Below are positions 45,623 through 53,912 of a DNA stretch of 64,000 bases, one piece after another (position 1 is the first letter of the stretch; every line of letters begins with the position of its first letter). The notes beneath the pieces are model-generated. The model saw only the letters and a list, made by a program, of their open reading frames with translations, was not told the origin of the DNA and did no database searches. Source of the DNA: Shinella pollutisoli (lineage in GTDB: Bacteria > Pseudomonadota > Alphaproteobacteria > Rhizobiales > Rhizobiaceae); NCBI RefSeq assembly GCF_024609765.1, contig NZ_JANFDG010000022.1:1-64000 (forward strand), read 5' to 3'. The translations under genes and the position numbers were made by a program.

Positions 45623-45964
45623 TCAGGCGATGCGGAGCTTCTTCTGCGCGGCGCCGGCGGATGCGCCCTTGCCGTAGATGCGGTCGAGCGCGTCGAGGAT
45701 GGTCAGCACGGCTTCCGACTTGCTGGAATAGTAGATGGTCTGGGCGTCGCGCCGGGTGGTGACGAGGTTCTGCGCCCGCAACTTGGACAGGTGCTGCGAC
45801 AGCGCCGACTGGCTGAGGCCGACCTGGCTCGCGAGCGCCCCCACGGCGATTTCACCCCCGACGAGAACCCGCAAGATCAGCAGCCGGCGGGGGTTGGCCA
45901 TGGCCGAGAGGAAATCGGATGCAACTTCCGCCTGCGCGTGCTCCGCCTCTGAGATCTTCTCCAT
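45623..45964 (-). CDS. nolR: ArsR-family regulator, NolR type
   Basis: The 113-residue winged-helix protein shows SDFLSAMANPRRLLILRVL, then GLSQSALSQHLSKLRAQNLV and TRRDAQTIYYSSKSEAVL, a near-match to rhizobial NolR, which represses nodulation and many other genes and controls itself. It lacks the metal-binding Cys of ArsR/SmtB sensors. AAGGAG precedes ATG 45964; the frame is open ten codons further. No nod genes are nearby, so its local targets are unknown. Confidence 0.8.
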   Translation of the reverse strand: MEKISEAEHAQAEVASDFLSAMANPRRLLILRVLVGGEIAVGALASQVGLSQSALSQHLSKLRAQNLVTTRRDAQTIYYSSKSEAVLTILDALDRIYGKGASAGAAQKKLRIA

Positions 45965-46129
45965 ACGCAACTCCTTCTGGCATTTCCGCTTCAAATCGCA
46001 ACTATTTCAATTGATCCGCTTGTAAGCATATAAACAAACCCGTCGCCATCAAGGGCAAGAAATGGGGGTATGATGCACGCATAGCGATTGGTCGCGACCT
46101 ATGCACGGAGAAGCGGATGGCTGCCCGGA

Positions 46130-46894
46130 TCAGTTCTGCCCGCGCGCCTTGCGCAGCAAACGCGCGAGCTCTTCCCGAAGTTCCGAGGCTTCCCGCAGTT
46201 CGCGTTCGAATTCCAGGCGCTTCAGCCGGTCGCCGCTGGCGAGGTCGATGCCGGCGGCGTCGAGGCCGACGATGGTCCAGTCGCCGTCCCTGGCGCCGCA
46301 ATAGTGCCGGGCGTAGATGCCCGCCGCCTCGGCGTGGTCGCTGTTCATGTGGTCGACGGCGCCCGTCTCCATTTCGGCGAGGGCGGCGCGGGCGGGCGAG
46401 CGGATCGTCAGGTCGTCGGCGGTGAGCAGGAAGGCCTTGCCGAAGCCGCCGTTGAGAAAGGCGCGCTCCGGCACGAGGCGGAAGAAGGCGAAGTCGGGAA
46501 AGTCGACATAGAGCTTCGCCTTCGGATGGCGGCGGACGAAGCGCTCGCGCAGCGCGGCATGGGCGGGCGCGTCGCGCGCCACCGCCTCGGCGCGGGCGAT
46601 GACGGTGAGACGCGGATGGGCGAGGGGGTCGCCCTTGCCCGGCTCGCCGGCGAGCAGCGAGGCGCGCGGATCGGCCCTCAGCGCCGTGGTATGGGCGGAG
46701 AGCGCGGAGACGAGGATCACCGACACGCCGTCCGTGTCGGTGCCGGTCAGCGTGCGGCTGGCGAAGGGGAAGCCGGTCTCCGGCTCGATCACGGCAAGGG
46801 CGCAGCTGCGGGCCGAGCGCAGAAGGGTGCGGGCGAGCCGGCGGGCGTCGTCGTCGGTCTCGCGCAGGACGCTCGGCTTGTCCTCTTGTGCCAT
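46130..46894 (-). CDS. HugZ-family heme-utilisation (PNPOx-fold) protein
   Basis: The 254-residue protein joins a split-barrel flavin/heme-binding fold (ARTLLRSARSCALAVIEPETGFPFASRT, SALSAHTTALRADPRASLL) to a C-terminal DUF2470 segment with VDHMNSDHAEA. HugZ proteins of this build bind and can degrade heme to release iron. AAAGGAG precedes ATG 46894. It lies upstream of nolR on the same strand but with 165 bases between. It is one of two heme-related genes in the window, the other being the HasA-like one at 19.5 kb. Confidence 0.82.
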   Translation of the reverse strand: MAQEDKPSVLRETDDDARRLARTLLRSARSCALAVIEPETGFPFASRTLTGTDTDGVSVILVSALSAHTTALRADPRASLLAGEPGKGDPLAHPRLTVIARAEAVARDAPAHAALRERFVRRHPKAKLYVDFPDFAFFRLVPERAFLNGGFGKAFLLTADDLTIRSPARAALAEMETGAVDHMNSDHAEAAGIYARHYCGARDGDWTIVGLDAAGIDLASGDRLKRLEFERELREASELREELARLLRKARGQN

Positions 46895-46921
46895 GGTTGG
46901 GCTCCTTTCGTCGTTCGTGTC

Positions 46922-47062
46922 AGGCCCCTCATCCGGCCTGTCGGCCACCTTCTCCCCGCAAGCGGGGAGAAGGGGTTTGCCGCATGGTTTTCCCCGACCA
47001 GCGCCGTTTTGCAGGGCAAGTCCCCTCTCCCCGCGTGGGGGAGAGGGTTAGGGTGAGGGGCA
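46922..47062. repeat. mosaic palindromic repeat, copy 5
   Basis: Starts CCCCTCATCCGGCCTGTCGG, holds CTTCTCCCCGCAAGCGGGGAG and ends with CCTCTCCCCGCGTGGGGGAG plus GGGTTAGGGTGAGGGG. It separates hugZ from choV. Confidence 0.8.
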
Positions 47063-47115
47063 AAGCCGCATATGCAGTTCGTCTGCTCCGCGGGAGTGGA
47101 GAAGGGACAGGTACG

Positions 47116-48156
47116 CTACCCCCGCCGCCGGTGCCGTGTCAGGCCGCTGACGATGTCCTGCGCCTCGATCGTGCCGACGACGGCGCCGTTGTCGACGACG
47201 CCGATGCTGCCGGGCTGGCGGGCCATGGCGTCGAGCACGTCGACGAGCGGCGTGTCGCGCCTGGCCGTCGCCGTCACGCCCGCGCCGTTGGAGGCGCCCG
47301 CGCGCATCACGTCGCCCGCCGTCAGCATGGTGATCGGGTTCATGTTCTGCACGAAGTCGGCGACATACTGGTTGGCGGGGTTTTTCACGATCTCTTGCGG
47401 CGTGCCGCACTGGATGATCCGGCCGCTCTCCATGATGGCGATGCGGTTGCCGATGCGGAAGGCCTCGTCGAGGTCGTGGCTGACGAAGATGATCGTCTTC
47501 TTCAGCCGGCGCTGGAATTCGAGGAGCTCGTCCTGCAGGCGGGTGCGGATCAGCGGGTCGAGGGCGGAGAAGGGCTCGTCCATCAGCAGGATCGGCGCGC
47601 CGGTGGCGAAGGCCCGGGCAAGGCCGACGCGCTGCTGCATGCCGCCGGAGAGCTCGTTGACCTTGCGGTCGGCCCATTGCGACAGGTTGACGAGCTCGAG
47701 CTGCTCGGCGACGCACGCCTTGCGCTCGGCTTCCGCCATGCCGGCGAGCTCCAGCCCGAAGCCGACATTGTCGGCGACCGTGCGCCAGGGGAGCAGCGCG
47801 AACTGCTGGAACACCATCGAGACGGTGTGCATGCGGAACTCGCGCAGCGCCTTGGGGGCGGCCCTGTAGGGATTGAGCGTGCCGGAGCCGGTCCTCACGT
47901 CCACCTCGCCGCGCACCACCGGGGCGAGCCCGTTGACGGCGCGCAGCAGCGTCGACTTGCCGGAGCCGGAGAGCCCCATCAGCACGAGGATCTCGCCCTC
48001 GGTGATGGTCAGCGTCGCGTCGGCGACGCCCAGCACGAGGCCGGTCGCCGCGCCGATCTCGTCGCGGGTCTTGCCGGCGTCGACCAGCGCGAGCGCCTTT
48101 TGCGGGTCGTTGCCGAAGACGATGTCGACGTTCTTGAAGACGACGGCGTCCGTCAT
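47116..48156 (-). CDS. choV: choline ABC transporter ATP-binding protein
   Basis: The 346-residue ATPase belongs to the betaine/choline (ProV-like) group: LMGLSGSGKSTLLRAVNG (Walker A), a characteristic insertion before it (GKTRDEIGAATGLVLGVADATL), LSGGMQQRVGLARA, LLMDEPFSALDP and a C-terminal regulatory CBS-like region (VVDVLDAMARQPGSIGVVDN-like). Its start overlaps choW by four bases. With ChoX it drives choline uptake for osmoprotection or catabolism. Confidence 0.9.
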   Translation of the reverse strand: MTDAVVFKNVDIVFGNDPQKALALVDAGKTRDEIGAATGLVLGVADATLTITEGEILVLMGLSGSGKSTLLRAVNGLAPVVRGEVDVRTGSGTLNPYRAAPKALREFRMHTVSMVFQQFALLPWRTVADNVGFGLELAGMAEAERKACVAEQLELVNLSQWADRKVNELSGGMQQRVGLARAFATGAPILLMDEPFSALDPLIRTRLQDELLEFQRRLKKTIIFVSHDLDEAFRIGNRIAIMESGRIIQCGTPQEIVKNPANQYVADFVQNMNPITMLTAGDVMRAGASNGAGVTATARRDTPLVDVLDAMARQPGSIGVVDNGAVVGTIEAQDIVSGLTRHRRRG

Positions 48157-49028
48157 TGGGCGTCTCCCTCGTCGGCGGAGCGGAACAGGCGGTCGAGGAT
48201 GATCGCCAGGATGACGATACAGAGCCCGGCCTCGAAGCCCATGGAGATGTTGACCGTGTTGAGCGCGCGCACGACGGGCACGCCGAGGCCCTTGGCGCCG
48301 ACGAGGGCGGCGATGACCACCATGGAGAGCGACAGCATGATCGTCTGGGTGAGGCCCGCCATGATCTGCGGCATGGCGAAGGGCAGCTCGACCTTGCGCA
48401 GCACCTGGCCCGGCGTCGCGCCGAAGGCCTGGGCGGCCTCGACCAGCGCGGGCGGCGTCGAGATGATGCCGAGCCGGGTGAGGCGGATCGGTGCGGGAAT
48501 GGCGAAGATCACGGTGGCGATCAGGCCCGGCACCATGCCGAGGCCGAAGAGGATGAGCGCCGGGATCAGGTAGACGAAGGTCGGGATCGTCTGCATCAGG
48601 TCGAGCACGGGGCGCAGGATCGCGTAGAACCACGGGCGGCGCGCGGCGGCGATGCCGAGCGGCACGCCGACGACCATGCTGACGCCGGTCGCGGCGAGAA
48701 CCAGCGCCAGCGTCTCCGTCGTCTCCTTCCAGTAGCCCTGGTTGACGATCAGCAGCAGCCCGAAGAAGGTGAAGGCGGCGACCGTGAGCGAGCGGCGGAA
48801 GTACCAGCTCACGCCGGTGACGAGCAGGATGAGGACGAGCGCATAGGCGAACTTGCCGCCGGCGCTGGTGATCCACGGGGCCTGCAGCAGGAAGAGGACG
48901 ACGTCGATGCCGGCCTGCAGGAAGACCTTGAGGAAATCGAACACGCCCTTGCCGTGGGTCGTCAGCCAGCTGACGGCGTCCTTGGCGAACGGGCCGATCG
49001 GAATCTTTGAGACGGTGAGCCAATCCAC
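48153..49028 (-). CDS. choW: choline ABC transporter permease
   Basis: A 291-residue permease with about six helices and the MetI-like EAA loop region VEAAQAFGATPGQVLRKVELP. It starts with GTG (MDWLTVSKIPIGPF), a family-typical beginning. The N-terminal amphipathic part and QAPWITSAGGKFAYALV match ProW/ChoW proteins. It lies 70 bases downstream of choX and overlaps choV. Confidence 0.9.
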   Translation of the reverse strand: MDWLTVSKIPIGPFAKDAVSWLTTHGKGVFDFLKVFLQAGIDVVLFLLQAPWITSAGGKFAYALVLILLVTGVSWYFRRSLTVAAFTFFGLLLIVNQGYWKETTETLALVLAATGVSMVVGVPLGIAAARRPWFYAILRPVLDLMQTIPTFVYLIPALILFGLGMVPGLIATVIFAIPAPIRLTRLGIISTPPALVEAAQAFGATPGQVLRKVELPFAMPQIMAGLTQTIMLSLSMVVIAALVGAKGLGVPVVRALNTVNISMGFEAGLCIVILAIILDRLFRSADEGDAQ

Positions 49029-49098
49029 GGCAGGAGCCCCAGCTTGAGGTTGACGAGGCGCGGGCGGAAGGCGAGGGCCTGCCGCCCGTGCCGGTCGA

Positions 49099-50058
49099 TC
49101 AGAGGCCGAGCGCCGTCTTCACGGCGGGCAGGGCGTCGCCGCTGCCGTCCTTGGTCTTCACGCCTTCGAGCCAGGGCTCGACGGCCGACGGATTGGCCTT
49201 CAGCCATTCGGCCGCGGCCGTCTCCGGGTCCTGCCCGTCGTTCAGGATCTTGCCCATGATCTCGTTTTCCATGGCGAGCGTGAACTTCAGGTTCTTGAGG
49301 AACTGGCCGACGTTCGGGCATTCCGCCACATAGCCCTGGCGGACGTTGGTGTGCACGGTCGCGCCGCCGAAGTTCGGGCCGAACACGTCGTCGCCGCCGG
49401 AGAGATAGGTGAGCTTGAAATTGGCGTTCATCGGATGCGGCTCCCAGCCGAGGAAGACGATCGGCTTGCCTTCCTGCTCGGCGCGGGCGACCTCGGCCAG
49501 CATGCCCTGCTCGGAGGATTCGACCACCTCGAAGCCGCCGAGCTCGAACGTGTTGCCGGACACCATGTCGATGATCAGGCGGTTGCCGTCGTTGCCCGGC
49601 TCGATGCCGTAGATCTTGCCGTCGAGGTCGTCCTTGTGCGCGGCGATGTCCTTGAAGTCCTTGATGCCGAGCTCGGCGCCCTTGGCATTGGTGGCGAGCG
49701 TGTATTTCGCGCCCTCGAGGTTCTCGCGCACCGTCTCGACCGAGCCGTCCTCGCGGAAGGGTGCGATGTCGGCCTCCATCGTCGGCATCCAGTTGCCGAG
49801 GAAGACGTCGATGTCCTTGTTCTTGAGCGAGGTATAGGTGACGGGCACGGAGAGCACGGTCACCTCCGTCTCGTAGCCGAGGCTCTTCAGGATCGTGGTG
49901 GCGGTCGCCGTCGTGGCGGTGATGTCCGTCCAGCCGACGTCCGAGAAGCGGACCTTGCCGCAGCTCTCCGCTTCCTGGGCCGAGGCACCGGCCACGCCCA
50001 GCGCGACGACGGAGATGGCTGCGACAGCCATGCGTTTGATTGACGATGCGGTCTTCAT
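49099..50058 (-). CDS. choX: choline-binding periplasmic protein
   Basis: The 319-residue protein has a signal peptide (cut after GASA, residue 27) and the ligand box of Sinorhizobium ChoX at the positions I recall: Trp43 and Asp45 (VGWTDI), Trp90 (GNWMPT), Tyr119 (KYTLA), Asn156 (PGNDGN) and Trp205 (LGWEPH). These aromatic residues hold the trimethylammonium group. AGGGGAG precedes ATG 50058. It is the first gene of choXWV and lies in front of a region rich in TTTGGC/GCCAA repeats. Confidence 0.93.
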   Translation of the reverse strand: MKTASSIKRMAVAAISVVALGVAGASAQEAESCGKVRFSDVGWTDITATTATATTILKSLGYETEVTVLSVPVTYTSLKNKDIDVFLGNWMPTMEADIAPFREDGSVETVRENLEGAKYTLATNAKGAELGIKDFKDIAAHKDDLDGKIYGIEPGNDGNRLIIDMVSGNTFELGGFEVVESSEQGMLAEVARAEQEGKPIVFLGWEPHPMNANFKLTYLSGGDDVFGPNFGGATVHTNVRQGYVAECPNVGQFLKNLKFTLAMENEIMGKILNDGQDPETAAAEWLKANPSAVEPWLEGVKTKDGSGDALPAVKTALGL

Positions 50059-50069
50059 TTTTGCTCCCC

Positions 50070-50128
50070 TTTTGGCATGATGTTTTAGCCAATCACCAAA
50101 ACGGAAGGCTTTCAAGCCGTTTGGCATG
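50070..50128. promoter_or_regulatory. TTTGGC/GCCAA repeat array before choX
   Basis: TTGGC (50072-50076) and GCCAA (50088-50092) form an inverted repeat with an 11-base spacer, and TTTGGCATG occurs twice as a direct repeat (50071-50079 and 50120-50128). CCAAAACGG and CCGTTTGG further form an imperfect hairpin around GGCTTTCAAGCC. This looks like an operator region for choline-responsive control of choXWV; the regulator is unknown. Confidence 0.45.
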
Positions 50129-50272
50129 GGCGGAGGCCCTTGAAAGTGCGATTTAATTTCTGCGGTTTCGCAAATCCGCCCGTCGATGTCGCAACGGATG
50201 GGCCGCGATGTTTTCTGTGGTTTTCCGCCGGCATCCACTGGAAAATCGGGCGGGGCCGGGCGAAGAGCAAGC

Positions 50273-50860
50273 ATGGCCAAACTCTATTTCAGCTATGCGA
50301 CGATGAATGCGGGCAAGTCCACGCTCCTGCTTCAGGCGTCCTACAACTACCAGGAACGCGGCATGCGCACGGCGATCCTGATCGCCGCCTTCGACGACCG
50401 CGCCGGTGCCGGCCGCATCTCCTCGCGCATCGGGCTCTCCTCCGACGCCATCGCCTTCGACCGGAAGGACGACCTCTACGCCCTCATCGAGGCGCTGAAC
50501 GCGGACGGGGCGGGCGAGATCGCCTGCGTCTTCGTCGACGAGGCGCAGTTCCTGGAGGAGGCGCAGGTCTGGCAGCTCGCCCGCGTCGCCGACCGGCTGC
50601 ATATCCCCGTCATGGCCTACGGGTTGCGCACGGACTTCCAGGGCAAGCTCTTTCCCGGCTCGAAGGCGCTGCTCGCCATCGCCGACGAGCTGCGCGAGGT
50701 GCGCACCATCTGCCATTGCGGCCGCAAGGCGACGATGGTCGCCAGGCTCGGCGCGGACGGCAAGGTGGTCAAGCAGGGCGCGCAGGTGGAAATCGGCGGC
50801 AACGACAGATATGTTTCCTATTGCCGCCGCCATTGGGAAGACGTGATGGACGCCGACTGA
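50273..50860 (+). CDS. tdk: thymidine kinase
   Basis: The 195-residue type II thymidine kinase has the P-loop ATMNAGKST (residues 9-17), VFVDEAQFL (Asp-Glu pair), the lasso-loop [14 protein letters not shown] and the zinc-binding Cys in ICHCGRKA and YCRRH. It phosphorylates thymidine for DNA synthesis by salvage. ATG 50273 has only a weak ribosome site. It is divergent from choX. Confidence 0.93.
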   Translation: MAKLYFSYATMNAGKSTLLLQASYNYQERGMRTAILIAAFDDRAGAGRISSRIGLSSDAIAFDRKDDLYALIEALNADGAGEIACVFVDEAQFLEEAQVWQLARVADRLHIPVMAYGLRTDFQGKLFPGSKALLAIADELREVRTICHCGRKATMVARLGADGKVVKQGAQVEIGGNDRYVSYCRRHWEDVMDAD

Positions 50861-50885
50861 CGCGGCGGCCGGGGAGGGACGGGCG

Positions 50886-51263
50886 ATGCGACGGATCGGG
50901 ACTGCCGGGCTTATCTGTCTCGGGCTGGCGGTGCCGGCGCTGGCCGAGGGCGATGCGGTGGCGGGCAAGGCCGTCTTCCGCAAGTGCGCGGCCTGTCACA
51001 CCCTGGAGCGGGTCAACAAGGTGGGGCCGACGCTTGCCGGCGTCGTCGGCCGCCCGGTCGCCTCGGTCGGGGACTACGGCTATTCCGCCGCCATGACGGC
51101 GTTTGCCGACGGCGGCAAGGTCTGGAACGAGGGGCTGCTTGCCGAATACCTCATGTCGCCCAAGGCGATGGTGCCCGGCACGAGGATGACCTTCGTCGGC
51201 CTGAGGAGGCCGCAGGACATCGCCGACCTCATCGCCTATCTGAAGAATCCGGGCGGCGGCTAG
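50886..51263 (+). CDS. class I c-type cytochrome
   Basis: The 125-residue product has a signal peptide (cut after ALA, residue 20), one heme site CAACH at residues 34-38 and a likely Met101 ligand in PGTRMTFVG. The LERVNKVGPTLAGVVGR and VWNEGLLAEYLMSPKAMVPG segments are those of small cytochrome c2-like periplasmic electron carriers. It is 25 bases downstream of tdk. Confidence 0.88.
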   Translation: MRRIGTAGLICLGLAVPALAEGDAVAGKAVFRKCAACHTLERVNKVGPTLAGVVGRPVASVGDYGYSAAMTAFADGGKVWNEGLLAEYLMSPKAMVPGTRMTFVGLRRPQDIADLIAYLKNPGGG

Positions 51264-51388
51264 GCCCTTTCCCCGCAAAAATGCACCCGCGCTCTTGCGG
51301 CATGGCCCTCCCGTCCCACATCTTGTTTCGCGCAAGCGGAATAAACCGGTGAACGGGCACGTCTGCCGTTGAGAACAGGGGACAAGCA

Positions 51389-52477
51389 ATGGCCACACTT
51401 CAGAACTTCGACGCGGAGATCGAGAAGACCCGCAGCGTCGTCAACCAGATGCGCGGCAAGCTCGAACAGTCCGGCATCGTGCTCGAACAGTTCGCCAAGG
51501 CGGACACCAGGCTCGGCGACGTCAATTTCGACATCGAGAACGCGCGCATCCAGGACGTGATAAACCAGCAGAAGGTGATGGAGGGCAACATCGCCGACCT
51601 CATCATCGGGCTGGAGGACGCAACCAACATCTTCGGCTCCGAGTTCGAGAGCATGAAGAGCTACACGGGCTACGAGAAGTTCATCGGCATTTTCTCCAAG
51701 CAGAAGATGCAGCGCCTGCGCACCGACCGCGTGCGCAACATGTCGCTCGCCGGCAACCTGCAGGAGCTGCTCGCCAAGTCCGACACGATCGTCGGCATCC
51801 TCAAGGAGCAGAAGGCGATCCTCGACCAGCGCTACAAGACCTCGGAGGCGAGCCTCGTCAGCGTGATCGAGCGGCGCAAGACGACGATGGCCAATCTCGA
51901 GGCGACGCAGCGGCGCATCGAGGAGCTGAACCCGCTGCTGCTCGATATCGAGAACCGCATCGCCGCCTCGACCGACCAGAAGACCCGCACGGAGCTGGAA
52001 GGGGAGCGCTCGGCGCTCGCCACCGAATACAACCAGATGCAGGCCAAGGAGCAGGAGCTGCTCGCCGAGAGCCAGACGCTGGAACGCTACACCTCGATGT
52101 TCCAGACCTTCGTCGATTCGCTCAACAACCAGATCGCCGCGCAGAACACGCTGATCAACAAGCTCACCATCGATACCGAGCAGCGCATCGTTCTCTACAA
52201 GGCGCTGGAGGATTCGCTGAAGACGGCGGCGCAGCAGGACGTGGCGCACAAGATCAACACGCTGGGCAGCCAGGTCGACACCGCGGCGGAGGAGACCATG
52301 GCCGGCATCGGCTCGGCGGCGCAGCGCCATATCGGCGACCTCCTCGAAATGCACGAGAAGAACATGGTCGCCACCCAGGACATCCAGCGCCGCAAGAAGC
52401 TCGCCGACGACGCCTTCGCCCGTCGGTTCCAGGCGGTCATGGACAAGCACAATGCCGCGAATTACGTGAAGACGTGA
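51389..52477 (+). CDS. coiled-coil protein, TelA-like, of an AAA+ cluster
   Basis: The 362-residue protein is almost wholly predicted helical, with long heptad-like stretches at about residues 1-40, 130-215 and 260-340. Its layout, KSYTGYEKFIGIFSKQKMQRLRTDRV followed by LLAKSDTIVGILKEQKAILDQRY, resembles the TelA/KlaA toxic-anion-resistance family, but I cannot confirm membership by eye. It has no signal peptide or membrane helix. A partner role for the AAA+ ATPase encoded two genes later is likely from gene order. GGGGACAAGC precedes the ATG weakly. Confidence 0.5.
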   Translation: MATLQNFDAEIEKTRSVVNQMRGKLEQSGIVLEQFAKADTRLGDVNFDIENARIQDVINQQKVMEGNIADLIIGLEDATNIFGSEFESMKSYTGYEKFIGIFSKQKMQRLRTDRVRNMSLAGNLQELLAKSDTIVGILKEQKAILDQRYKTSEASLVSVIERRKTTMANLEATQRRIEELNPLLLDIENRIAASTDQKTRTELEGERSALATEYNQMQAKEQELLAESQTLERYTSMFQTFVDSLNNQIAAQNTLINKLTIDTEQRIVLYKALEDSLKTAAQQDVAHKINTLGSQVDTAAEETMAGIGSAAQRHIGDLLEMHEKNMVATQDIQRRKKLADDAFARRFQAVMDKHNAANYVKT

Positions 52478-52497
52478 TGGCTGCAGGCCTGGATTTG

Positions 52498-52636
52498 CCC
52501 CTCACCCTAACCCTCTCCCCGCAAGCGGGGAGAGGGGACTTGCCCTGTGAAAGGGGGGAGGTTCGGGAAGCGGGCTCGGCATATTGCCTTCTCCCCGTTT
52601 ACGGGGAGAAGGTGGCCGGCAGGCCGGATGAGGGGC
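52498..52636. repeat. mosaic palindromic repeat, copy 6
   Basis: Begins CCCCTCACCCTAACCCTCTC with CCCCGCAAGCGGGGAGAGGGG and ends CTTCTCCCCGTTTACGGGGAG, GGCCGGCAGGCCGGATGAGGGG. It is the mirror image of copy 5 in module order. It lies inside the AAA+ gene cluster without breaking a gene. Confidence 0.8.
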
Positions 52637-52643
52637 GAATGCA

Positions 52644-53792
52644 ATGAACATAGCCGCCGAAAGCCCCGTGGGCCAGTATTTCGCCGCCATCCGCTCCGCG
52701 CTGGGCGGTCTCGAGATCTTCCTCGCCGACCGCAACTCGCCGCTCTACCGCAACAGCGTCGTCGGCGAGATCGTCGTGCCCTATCTCGCGCGGCTGAAGG
52801 CCTCCTTCGCCTGCTGGGAGAACCGCATCGGCTTCATCGAGCAGTTCCGCATCTCGCGCGCCGAAAGCGGCTTTCCCGTGTTCCAGAACGTGCTGGAACT
52901 CGAGAACGACCGGCAGAGCGCGGAAAAGCGCCTTGCCGCCATGCCGGCGGCCGACCAGCTGCGTGCCGAGATGGCGGATTTCATCCTGCGGCAGAAGGCC
53001 TTTCCCACGGCGCTGCAGGCGCGCATGGCCGAGCGGCTCTATCTGGAGCAGATCGGCAAGGGCGACATCTTCTCGCCCTTCGTGCTGCCGGAGACGATCC
53101 GCGTCGCCGTCAATCCCAAGACGATGCGGCCCTACTACGTCGTCTGCTGGGGTGCCTTCGACGGCGCCGCGACGCTGCCGATGGTCTACATGGCGACGAT
53201 CGAGGACTCGAGCGAGAACGTCGTCGCCATGCTGGTGACGGCGGACGGCAAGCTCAACCCGGACGTGGAGATCCCGCTGCCGGTCGGCGGGCTGCTCAAC
53301 CCGGACCTCGCCAGCCGCTTCGACGACTTCGCGCTGAAGAACGCCGCCTATTCGCTGACGCCGGCGACCATCGCCACCAACCTCGACAAGGATTTCCCGA
53401 CGCTGCATCCCAAGCAGCTGCGCCGCATCGTGCTCGGCCCCTTCTATTCGGCCGGCATCACCGAGAACAATGCACGGGTGAACGAGATCCTTTCGCGGGT
53501 GCGCAAGCGCGAGAATGCCTGGCTGCTCACCTGGACGGTGCAGGAGGTCTTCTCCAAGGCGGAGCGGCCGGCGCGGAAGGGCTTCTGGAGCTCCACGCCG
53601 GCGCAGGAGGAATTCCACATCGAGACCGACGATCTGGAGGCCGCGCGCATGGGGGTGAGCGCCTACGAAAAGCATGCGCTGGTGCCGCACGACGCCTACC
53701 AGGCGCTCTATGCGGCGGGAGAGGTCGAAGGCGTCTTCGGCGACTACAAGGTGCACGTGATTTCCGGAAACCAGGTGATCAGCGAGGGCTAG
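52644..53792 (+). CDS. conserved hypothetical protein of the AAA+ cluster
   Basis: A 382-residue soluble protein without recognised domain. The first ~130 residues are helical (IAAESPVGQYFAAIRSALGGLEIFL, QFRISRAESGFPVFQNVLELEN). The middle is beta-rich (PYYVVCWGAFDGAATLPMVYMATIED). A later part has KQLRRIVLGPFYSAGITEN and WLLTWTVQEVFSK. It has no signal peptide or transmembrane helix. Position between the coiled-coil and ATPase genes suggests it is a subunit or substrate adaptor. Its ATG follows GGGGCGAATGCA, an imperfect ribosome site. Confidence 0.6.
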   Translation: MNIAAESPVGQYFAAIRSALGGLEIFLADRNSPLYRNSVVGEIVVPYLARLKASFACWENRIGFIEQFRISRAESGFPVFQNVLELENDRQSAEKRLAAMPAADQLRAEMADFILRQKAFPTALQARMAERLYLEQIGKGDIFSPFVLPETIRVAVNPKTMRPYYVVCWGAFDGAATLPMVYMATIEDSSENVVAMLVTADGKLNPDVEIPLPVGGLLNPDLASRFDDFALKNAAYSLTPATIATNLDKDFPTLHPKQLRRIVLGPFYSAGITENNARVNEILSRVRKRENAWLLTWTVQEVFSKAERPARKGFWSSTPAQEEFHIETDDLEAARMGVSAYEKHALVPHDAYQALYAAGEVEGVFGDYKVHVISGNQVISEG

Positions 53793-53912
53793 CGGCCTGC
53801 CGCGCCGCGCTTCCTGCCGATATCCCCGGATGTCGGTGCCGAACCGCTCCTGACGGAGCATGAAAATCCCTCGGCGTCCTTGCGCCGCCGAAGCATCGAA
53901 AGGACCCCGCCG

